In this document: positions 9,207 to 15,753 of the stretch, piece after piece | Numbering within the stretch: position 1 is the first letter of the stretch | Layout of the letters: every line of letters starts with the position of its first letter | Origin: an uncultured Clostridia bacterium | GTDB taxonomy: Bacteria; Bacillota; Clostridia; UBA1381 | Length of the DNA: 19,303 nucleotides | Direction: 5' to 3' | Assembly (NCBI GenBank): GCA_934454215.1 | Contig: CAKSGG010000059.1 | Span: 1-19,303, forward strand | Position numbers and translations under genes: made by a program | The notes under the pieces: generated by a model | The model's input: only the letters and a program-made list of their open reading frames with translations | Database searches by the model: none | Told to the model about the DNA's origin: nothing

Positions 9207-10855
9207 AGAGAATAGCGGCGATTTTATGTGCGGCAATGCTTATACCGTCGGCGGCGTATGCTTATGAAATTTCAAATATAAAAACAACGGTAAATTATTT
9301 GGATAACAGCATAACCTGTACGGCGGAGCTTAACGATTTCGGAAAAAACGATATTATTACATTCAGAGTGTTAAAGCCCGGTTACAGCCCCGATATGCTC
9401 CGGGGCTTGGAATGTATAGACAGTGCAAGCGGAGTCGAAAATAAAGCGGAGTTTAATTTTAAGATAAGTGATGAAAATATGCAGGGCGGTGAATTTAACA
9501 TATATTTTACCGCACCTGACGGTACAACGGAGCATAATAACTTTTATTGGGCAAACGAGAGTGAAAGAACGAATGCGATAAAGAGATTATTTGCCGAAAA
9601 TGCCGATATTAATGCTCTGATAAATGATGACACATTCATAAAGCCGCTTTCCTTGAATAATGAATTGTTTGCTGCTTCGGACAAGAACAAAATTGCGGAG
9701 CAGATAAAGAGAATGCTTGCAAACAATGAAATTGAACAGAACACGGAATCTGTACAAAAGTCATTTTTTAAGGCTGACATTTTTGAGATATGCAACAGTG
9801 AAAAAACAGACCTGCTGTTTGACACGGACGGTAAGTGGAAATATGACAATATAATTTTGTTATCCGAAGCCGATAAAAATGGCGTTACGGTGTATAAATA
9901 TTATTCTGCAATGACGGATAAGGAAAAGGCGCTTGTAAAAACATTAATGCAGAACAAGGGTATAAAAAATGAAGATGAATTATATCTTGCTTTTGCAAAA
10001 GGCGTTATGGTATCTGCCGTTTCACAGAATACAAGCGGCTGGGGATTTTTAAGGGAATTGCTTAATTCAAATGCGGGATATGTCGGAATAGATACTTCAA
10101 AATATAATCTGCTTTCGGAAACAAATAAAAATACGGCGGACGCATATATTTTGAAAAATCAGTCATCGGTAAAGGACATTTCCTCCTTGCAAAAAGCTAT
10201 AGACAATGCCGTTGAATATGCGTCAAATCAAAAATCAAGCGGCAATACACCTATAGGCGGAGGCGGAACAAGAGGCGGCGGTGCTGCGAATACGTCGTCA
10301 AATACGATACTGCCGAATAACAGCAATAATATTTTTAACGATATGGAAAATGCCGCATGGGCAAAGGAATGTGTGCAATATCTTGCGGAAAATAAAATTA
10401 TAGACGGTTATGAGGACGGCAGTTTCAAGCCTTTCGGCAATATAACGCGGGAGGAATTTGTTAAGCTGACGGTGTCGGCTCTCAAACTGGAGCTTTCGTA
10501 TTGCGATGAGTTTTCCGATGTTACAGAAGATAAGTGGTATGCGGGATATGTAGGTGCGGCTTATAATGCCGGAATTACAAGCGGATATGACAACGGCAGG
10601 TTCGGCGCAGGTGAAAATATAACACGTCAGGATGCGGCGGTTATTCTTGCAAGAGCAATTAAGGCGGAAAATTCCGAAAATTTATCGGTATTTAATGATG
10701 AGAGCGATATATCCGAATATGCGGTAAAGCCGATAAAAGCGCTGTTTGAAAAGGGCATAATAAAGGGTAATGAAACGGGAAACTTTTTGCCTAAAAATAT
10801 GCTTACAAGAGCAGAAGCGGCAATGATGATTTACAATATGCTTAAAATACAGTGA
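9203..10855 (+). CDS. Secreted SLH-domain protein with N-terminal Ig-like module
   Basis: This 550-residue protein starts at a GTG that overlaps the previous stop (GTGA) and has GGAGG (9190-9194) 8 nt upstream. Residues 1-20 form a signal peptide (MKRIAAILCAAMLIPSAAYA). Residues ~21-118 are an Ig-like module resembling the N-terminal module of the 696-3191 protein (FRVLKPG, then EFNFK). Residues ~118-345 are mostly helical and not recognised. A Gly-rich linker (~348-362, GGGGTRGGG) leads to three SLH motifs at ~378-420, 436-485 and 494-549. Each shows the usual helix, the G-I/Y-D/N-G-x-F turn and the T-R-x-E/D-A/F helix, for example ITREEFVKL and LTRAEAAMM. SLH triplets bind pyruvylated secondary cell-wall polymer, so this protein should be anchored non-covalently to the wall with its N-terminus outward. 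It has no obvious catalytic domain and may serve as a surface adaptor for the cluster, which is inference. Confidence 0.88.
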   Translation: MKRIAAILCAAMLIPSAAYAYEISNIKTTVNYLDNSITCTAELNDFGKNDIITFRVLKPGYSPDMLRGLECIDSASGVENKAEFNFKISDENMQGGEFNIYFTAPDGTTEHNNFYWANESERTNAIKRLFAENADINALINDDTFIKPLSLNNELFAASDKNKIAEQIKRMLANNEIEQNTESVQKSFFKADIFEICNSEKTDLLFDTDGKWKYDNIILLSEADKNGVTVYKYYSAMTDKEKALVKTLMQNKGIKNEDELYLAFAKGVMVSAVSQNTSGWGFLRELLNSNAGYVGIDTSKYNLLSETNKNTADAYILKNQSSVKDISSLQKAIDNAVEYASNQKSSGNTPIGGGGTRGGGAANTSSNTILPNNSNNIFNDMENAAWAKECVQYLAENKIIDGYEDGSFKPFGNITREEFVKLTVSALKLELSYCDEFSDVTEDKWYAGYVGAAYNAGITSGYDNGRFGAGENITRQDAAVILARAIKAENSENLSVFNDESDISEYAVKPIKALFEKGIIKGNETGNFLPKNMLTRAEAAMMIYNMLKIQ

Positions 10856-10860
10856 AAGGA
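10855..10860 (+). promoter_or_regulatory. Ribosome binding site deciding the start at 10873
   Basis: AAAGGA lies 12 nt before the ATG at 10873. The GTG at 10852, which would overlap the previous stop by 4 nt, has only an AT-rich stretch upstream without a Shine-Dalgarno match. The ATG also gives a more usual signal-peptide start (MKYK followed by a hydrophobic run). Confidence 0.55.
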
Positions 10861-10872
10861 TTGATTACATAC

Positions 10873-13728
10873 ATGAAATATAAAATATTTTTACTTACAG
10901 CGGTATTTGCATTGTTATGTTCATGCTCGGCTTATGCTTACGATAAGGCGCAGAGCGCTGACGAATTTGCCGAAAGAACCGTTTTGGGCTTGGGTATTAC
11001 GGACAATAACGATTTTGAAAGTTATGTAACAAGAGGCGAATTTGCAAGTATAATGTGTAATATGTGCCGAATAGAAACAAGCAACACACAATGGCAAAAA
11101 GATTTTTTTGGTGATACGGATTCCGAAATGAGCCATAAGGATGATACCTTGTCATACAGTGAAAGCTTTGAAGATGTAAAAGCAAGCAATGAATATTACA
11201 GAGATATAAATGCTGTTGTTTCATACGGTATAATGAACGGAGTTTCAAAAAGCGAATTTGACCCTGAACGTGAAATTACATTTGACGAAGCCTTGAAAAC
11301 TCTTGTTAAGATTTCGGGACATTCACCCCAAGCTGAAATTAACGGAGGTTATCCGAACGGTTATATTTATACTGCGAACTCATTGGGAATAACCAAAGGA
11401 GTGAATGTAAAATCGGGCGAAAAAATCAAATTAAAGGATTTGCAGATAATAATATATAATACTTTTGACGTAAAGGTAATTGAAAAGACAATAACGGGTG
11501 ACAGAGTATCTTTTGAAGAAAGTGATGAAACGGTTCTTTCGTATGTTATGAATATGAAGAAAGCAAGCGGTATAATGACTGAAAACCGTGTGACGAATAT
11601 GTACGGAGCGGAAAACGGCAACACAATAACTGTCGGAGATGTCAGCATGACTGCGGGAGATGATAAAAAATATCTGAATGAATTTATCGGTCATAAGGTA
11701 ACGGCTTATTATGATATAGAAGATAACGAGGTCTTATGGGCGGATATATCGCTGAACGATTACAGTTATCTGATAGACGCAAAGGATATAAACGGATTTA
11801 ACAACGGTATGCTGAAATATACAGAGAATAACAGAAATAAAGAGCTTGTTATAAAAAGCGGTACGCCGGTAATATATAACGGCACAGCGGTATCGGAAAT
11901 TTCTGAATCAATGTTTGATATGCAAAGCGGCGGTGTGGAAATTATAAAAAATGACAGTGCCTGCGACGCTGTTATAATTTATAATTTTAAGACATTTGTG
12001 GTAAGCGGAATTGACAAAGAAAATGACATTATTTATAATAAATCCGCATCAAATACCGATGATGAAAAAATCAATATCGGAGAGGACAGCAATGTCACAT
12101 TGCAAAAGGACGGGGAATATACCGACAAAAACGCAATAAAAGACGGTGATGTTTTGTCTGTTGCAAAAGGCGAAAATGCGGTGTATATAAAAATCTGCGA
12201 TAAAACGGTTTCGGGCGAAATTTCGTCTGCCGATGACGAGTATATTTATATCAACAGTAAGCCTTATACCGTAAGCAGGCAGTACATAAATTCAAGAGCA
12301 TACATTCCTCTTACGGCGGGAAGTTCTGTGACCGTATATCTTGATTCGGACGGCAATATAGCATGGGCGGATATAAAATCTGCAGAGAATATCGGCGGAT
12401 ATTTGATAAAATGCTATGATGATTTTGGTGTAAACAGAGTGAAAATTTTTACCCTTGCGGGGAAAACCGAAACATATGCTTTGGCAGACAGACTGGCTGT
12501 AAATTTATCAGATAACGATACAAAATATGTAAAAGGTGACGCACAGAGGGAAAACGTACAGAGCGGATATATAAATTATTCTCTTGATAAGGACATGAAA
12601 GTATCAAAGATAGTATATCCCGTTAAAAATAAGCCTGTTGAAAAAAGACTTTTCACTATGATTGATAACAGCATGAATAACATGGTTTACAAGGAGGGAA
12701 CAAGAGGCTTTAGCGGAAAAGCATATATAGGAAATACTACAAAAGTAATAAATCTGAAAAATGAAAATGACACGCTTAAGCTTGCAATCGGAGACTATTC
12801 GGTATTCAAAAACGATACCGCATATAAAATAGAAGCATACGGAACAAACCCCGACAGCTCATATGCCGATGTTATAATTTACAGTGATAATTCTCAGCGT
12901 GCGATTTCCGAAAGAGATTATGTCGGAGTGGTGGAAAATATTGTGTCGGGAGTAAACTCCGACAATGAGATTGTAAAAAGAGTTATTGTTCATCAAAACG
13001 GGAAACAAATTGAACTGACAGCACGTGAGGAAAACGGAAAAACAGTATTTGACAGAGCAAATAATCCAATTGATTCTTCATCGGAGACGTCAATAAAAAA
13101 AGGCGATATTATACGCTGGAGCAATGACACAGAGGGATATACGGATAATGTTTCACTTGTGTATTCGCCGTATATTCAGGCTCCGTCAGGAAGTGAGGGC
13201 TATCTTGCGGGAGTGACAAATGATAAGTATATGGTTGCGGATGAATTTATAGACAGGGTAAAAAATGAAAACAATATATATAATGTTATGAGTAATTCGC
13301 AAACAAAGACAAACTGTAATCCGTATGCTGTGAATAACGGCAGTCTTATAGGAATGGCATTTAAGTTCGGTCAGTATAATATCAGAACGATGCTTGCTTG
13401 GGTGTACAGTAAAAATGACAGCTTTATTACAATAACCACACAGGACTTATCAAGCGGTGAAGAATTTTCGGCAAATGGTATTCCCGAAACGGAATATACT
13501 GACGGAGATATGACGGGAGTATATATTGTCGACTCCGTAAAATATGAAAGATTTGCGGTAACATATGTAAAATACGGAAAAGGAAACGGTGCATATATTC
13601 CGCAGGTGCGTACGGGTACTCTTTCGGATATAAAAACATACAAAGATTACGGAACAAAATGCTCAAAAGTTTTGTGTATGCTGCGTTCGGGAGAACCTCA
13701 TCAGCTTGTAATAATAGACAATGAATAG
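10873..13728 (+). CDS. Secreted protein with N-terminal SLH-like motifs and long beta-rich region of unknown function
   Basis: From the ATG at 10873 the protein has 951 residues. A GTG at 10852 would add seven. Residues 1-21 form a signal peptide, with likely cleavage after SAYA. CSC sits just before the site but does not make a canonical lipobox. Residues ~25-200 hold SLH-like motifs. The clearest is YYRDINAVVSYGIMNG followed by FDPEREITFDEALKTL. The first (YVTRGEFASIMCNM) and third (GYIYTANSLGITKGV) are more degenerate. The remainder (~210-951) is beta-rich, poor in Cys and carries diverged internal repeats: VLWADI (287-292) and IAWADI (496-501) end similar strands and are each followed by a YLI strand. 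No catalytic motif is recognised. It probably forms part of the cell surface, wall-bound through its N-terminus, but its function is unknown. The stop at 13726-13728 lies 12 nt before the next gene. Confidence 0.8.
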   Translation: MKYKIFLLTAVFALLCSCSAYAYDKAQSADEFAERTVLGLGITDNNDFESYVTRGEFASIMCNMCRIETSNTQWQKDFFGDTDSEMSHKDDTLSYSESFEDVKASNEYYRDINAVVSYGIMNGVSKSEFDPEREITFDEALKTLVKISGHSPQAEINGGYPNGYIYTANSLGITKGVNVKSGEKIKLKDLQIIIYNTFDVKVIEKTITGDRVSFEESDETVLSYVMNMKKASGIMTENRVTNMYGAENGNTITVGDVSMTAGDDKKYLNEFIGHKVTAYYDIEDNEVLWADISLNDYSYLIDAKDINGFNNGMLKYTENNRNKELVIKSGTPVIYNGTAVSEISESMFDMQSGGVEIIKNDSACDAVIIYNFKTFVVSGIDKENDIIYNKSASNTDDEKINIGEDSNVTLQKDGEYTDKNAIKDGDVLSVAKGENAVYIKICDKTVSGEISSADDEYIYINSKPYTVSRQYINSRAYIPLTAGSSVTVYLDSDGNIAWADIKSAENIGGYLIKCYDDFGVNRVKIFTLAGKTETYALADRLAVNLSDNDTKYVKGDAQRENVQSGYINYSLDKDMKVSKIVYPVKNKPVEKRLFTMIDNSMNNMVYKEGTRGFSGKAYIGNTTKVINLKNENDTLKLAIGDYSVFKNDTAYKIEAYGTNPDSSYADVIIYSDNSQRAISERDYVGVVENIVSGVNSDNEIVKRVIVHQNGKQIELTAREENGKTVFDRANNPIDSSSETSIKKGDIIRWSNDTEGYTDNVSLVYSPYIQAPSGSEGYLAGVTNDKYMVADEFIDRVKNENNIYNVMSNSQTKTNCNPYAVNNGSLIGMAFKFGQYNIRTMLAWVYSKNDSFITITTQDLSSGEEFSANGIPETEYTDGDMTGVYIVDSVKYERFAVTYVKYGKGNGAYIPQVRTGTLSDIKTYKDYGTKCSKVLCMLRSGEPHQLVIIDNE

Positions 13729-13740
13729 AGGGGAGATTAT

Positions 13741-14196
13741 ATGTTGAAAAAGATAATTTCCGTATTGATTGCCGCTATGATGTGTTCATGCGTATGCTTT
13801 GCGGAAAGTGAGGAAGATACGGTTTTTGATACGCTGTATTCGGGCTTTTCTTCTGTAGGAAGCTGGTCAAATACTGCGCTGATAGGTTATGAGGGTAATT
13901 TTATTTTAAGCACAAATGCCGGGGAGAATATATCCGCACAATGGGATATGATAATAGAAGGCGGAGAATATGACGTGTATATATGGCATTGCTTGAAAGA
14001 CACAGGCTGTCCGAAAGCGCAGGCAGAAATAACTGCCGATGAAACATATGTTAAGGAATTTTCTATGGCATACGGAGTTACGGGCTGGCTTAAAATTGGA
14101 AACTGCAATACATCTGACGGAAAAATAACCGTAAAAATAAATGGAGCCGAAGGAACTCTTATGGCAAGTGCCGTAAGGCTTGTGCCGCAGCATTGA
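13741..14196 (+). CDS. Small secreted golvesin-C-like beta-sandwich protein
   Basis: This is a 151-residue protein with AGGGGAG-type ribosome binding site at 13729-13735. Residues 1-21 form a signal peptide (MLKKIISVLIAAMMCSCVCFA). The mature part is one domain with the layout of golvesin-C / xanthan-lyase-type carbohydrate-associated modules: a start like FSSVGSWSNT, then AQWDMIIEGGEYDVYIW, GWLKIGNC, and a closing ASAVRLVP strand that resembles the usual aDAVrl ending. These modules normally accompany glycan-active enzymes, so a standalone copy could be a secreted glycan-binding protein, which is inference. It has no enzyme domain and no wall anchor. It is the last gene before a strong terminator and shares the style and direction of the cluster. 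Confidence 0.78.
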   Translation: MLKKIISVLIAAMMCSCVCFAESEEDTVFDTLYSGFSSVGSWSNTALIGYEGNFILSTNAGENISAQWDMIIEGGEYDVYIWHCLKDTGCPKAQAEITADETYVKEFSMAYGVTGWLKIGNCNTSDGKITVKINGAEGTLMASAVRLVPQH

Positions 14197-14208
14197 TAAG
14201 GAAGTAAT

Positions 14209-14250
14209 TTTCCGCAAGACTAAAAAAGCCTTGCGGAATTTTATTCTATT
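14209..14250 (+). terminator. Rho-independent terminator of the glycan cluster
   Basis: TTCCGCAAG (14210-14218) pairs with CTTGCGGAA (14230-14238) in a 9-bp stem with an 11-nt A-rich loop. TTTTATTCTATT follows. It lies 13 nt after the last gene of the run. Confidence 0.85.
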
Positions 14251-14280
14251 GTGCAAAAGTGAGAAATGTATATCAATCCA

Positions 14281-14309
14281 TTGATTTAAACGATAATATA
14301 TGATACAAT
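14281..14309 (+). promoter_or_regulatory. Sigma-A promoter of the GNAT gene
   Basis: TTGATT (14281-14286) and TACAAT (14304-14309) are separated by exactly 17 nt. They sit between the cluster terminator and a GGAGG ribosome binding site (14335-14339), which lies 10 nt before the ATG at 14350. Confidence 0.8.
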
Positions 14310-14349
14310 AAATTTATAGATAAAACAGTAATTTGGAGGCTGTAATAAA

Positions 14350-14841
14350 ATGTATTTTGAGGAACTTTTCAAAAATCAAGAAAACAGAATCAGAGAAATG
14401 TCGGATATGGCAATTTCAATCGTCAGAGAGCATTTTGACCCGCTGATAGGCACTGAATAGAATGATTATATTATAAAGAAATTTCAAACAGCGGATTCAA
14501 TAAGGAAACAGTTGGAAAACGGCTGTAGATATTTTTTTGTTATGGATAATGATACATGTGTTGGGTTTTTAGCTTTTTATCCGAAAGGAAAGGCGATGTA
14601 TCTGAGTAAGTTTTATCTATATAAGGATAAACGCGGAAAAGGATATGCACATCATATGCTTGAATTTGTTATTAAAGAAGCAAAAAATTTTAATTGTAAA
14701 TCAATTGAATTAAATGTCAATAAACATAACAGTGCGTGTCTTGCATATGAAAAAATGGGCTTTAAAATTTTAAGAAATGAAAAGAATGATATTGGAAACG
14801 GATTTTATATGGATGATTGTGTTTATAGCCTGAATATTTAG
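14350..14841 (+). pseudogene. GNAT-family N-acetyltransferase interrupted by an in-frame TAG
   Basis: Reading from the ATG at 14350, which has GGAGG 10 nt upstream, gives 36 residues ending PLIGTE. A TAG (14458-14460) follows, and then 126 codons open in the same frame, starting NDYIIKKFQT, to the TAG at 14839-14841. The second part is a clear GNAT acetyltransferase core. It has VGFLAFYP (beta-4 region), MYLSKFYLYKDKRGKGYAHHML with the acetyl-CoA loop RGKGYA (R at codon 95), and the ending ACLAYEKMGFKI. The parts join without loss if the stop replaces one residue. CAG (Gln) to TAG is a one-base change and Gln would fit. Family members acetylate small amines or protein N-termini; the substrate here is unknown. 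An intact promoter and ribosome binding site suggest recent inactivation, readthrough, or restart downstream (ATG at 14542), which would lose the N-terminal third. A sequencing error is also possible. Confidence 0.8.
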
Positions 14842-14890
14842 GATACGGAATTGATTGCACAGTGTGCATTATATTTCAACGCTTAAAGGC

Positions 14891-14930
14891 AAAAAACACG
14901 CATATCACCTAAGAAATATGCGTGTTTTTT
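14891..14930. terminator. Bidirectional rho-independent terminator
   Basis: AAAAAACACGCATAT (14891-14905) pairs with ATATGCGTGTTTTTT (14916-14930) in a 15-bp perfect stem with a 10-nt loop. The A6 and T6 arms give a U-tract on both strands. It sits between the converging GNAT and esterase genes and should end both transcripts. Confidence 0.9.
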
Positions 14931-14936
14931 AAATGT

Positions 14937-15731
14937 TTAGTCGTTTAAAAACTCAAAATATTTAAACCATTTAATTAATTCGGAGTTCCAATCCTTTACG
15001 TGCGGAGTATCCTCGGCGAGCCCGAGCCCGTGACTGCCGTGAGGATATATGTGCATTTCAACCTCCACGTTTTTGTTCCTCAGCGTCTTTGCGTAATCCA
15101 GTGAATTTATAACATTTACAGCGCTGTCGTCAAAGGTATGCCATATAAATGCTCTCGGTGTGTTTTCATCGGCGATTAAATCGGGACTTAATTCTTCACC
15201 CATTTCAGCCTGCTTATCGCCGAGCAGATTTGCACCGCTGCCAAGGTGTGAAATTCCTTTCCCCAAAAGCTTAATAACGGGATAACATAAGATTTGACCG
15301 TTGGGACGATAGTCCTCATTATCAATTTCATCTATGTTTTCAAAATCTATCGGCTGTGTGTACGTGCTTGTCATTGCTGCAAGATGACCGCCCGCTGACG
15401 AACCCATTACAAATATCATATTCTTGTCCAAGCCGTACTTATCCGCATTATGACGAACATATCTTACAGAACGGCGTGCGTCAAGCAGGGGCAGCGGAAA
15501 ACGGTGCGGATACACTCTGTATTCACACACAAAAGCGGTAATTCCGAACCCTGCCAAAAATTCTGCGTAGCCTTTTCCCTCGTGCGGTGCTCTCGCTCCG
15601 TAACCTCCGCCGGGAAATATAACGACTGCTCCGTTTGATTTCTTTTCATCGGGAATGTATGCGGTCATATATGGAGTTTCTTCACACATTCCGGGGACTT
15701 CGTCCCATAAATAAATTTTTTCTGTTTTCAT
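14937..15731 (-). CDS. Alpha/beta-hydrolase esterase, acetyl-xylan-esterase-like
   Basis: The 264-residue protein starts at an ATG with AAAGGA (complement of 15741-15746) about 9 nt upstream. It has no signal peptide and is probably cytoplasmic. The fold signals are FPGGGYG (39-45), the oxyanion loop; GSSAGGH (110-116) with nucleophile Ser112; WHTFDDSAV (197-205) with likely catalytic Asp202; and PHGSHGLGLA (230-239) with His234. This matches the COG0657-type lipase/esterase family, which includes acetyl-xylan and feruloyl esterases. Length is normal for the group. Its likely role is removing acetyl groups from imported sugars or oligosaccharides. The start lies 22 nt downstream of the valS stop on the same strand with no terminator between, so it is probably transcribed with valS. 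It ends at the shared bidirectional terminator. The exact substrate is not known. Confidence 0.88.
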   Translation of the reverse strand: MKTEKIYLWDEVPGMCEETPYMTAYIPDEKKSNGAVVIFPGGGYGARAPHEGKGYAEFLAGFGITAFVCEYRVYPHRFPLPLLDARRSVRYVRHNADKYGLDKNMIFVMGSSAGGHLAAMTSTYTQPIDFENIDEIDNEDYRPNGQILCYPVIKLLGKGISHLGSGANLLGDKQAEMGEELSPDLIADENTPRAFIWHTFDDSAVNVINSLDYAKTLRNKNVEVEMHIYPHGSHGLGLAEDTPHVKDWNSELIKWFKYFEFLND

Positions 15732-15753
15732 ATTGTTAATTCCTTTCGGTATA

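Noticed and set aside
10852..10872. GTG start at 10852 overlapping the previous stop by 4 nt
   Set aside because: It has no Shine-Dalgarno match upstream. AAAGGA at 10855-10860 serves the ATG at 10873, which starts a standard signal peptide. It remains possible but is less likely.
10910..13805. Lipoprotein signal (CSC motifs) in the 10873-13728 and 13741-14196 proteins
   Set aside because: The residues before the Cys (LCS and MCS) do not fit the usual lipobox, and normal signal-peptidase I sites (AYA, CFA) follow directly.
14458..14460. Genome-wide recoding of TAG as an amino acid
   Set aside because: TAG also ends the first gene just before a hairpin (642-644) and ends the 10873-13728 gene just before a ribosome binding site (13726-13728), so TAG behaves as a normal stop here.
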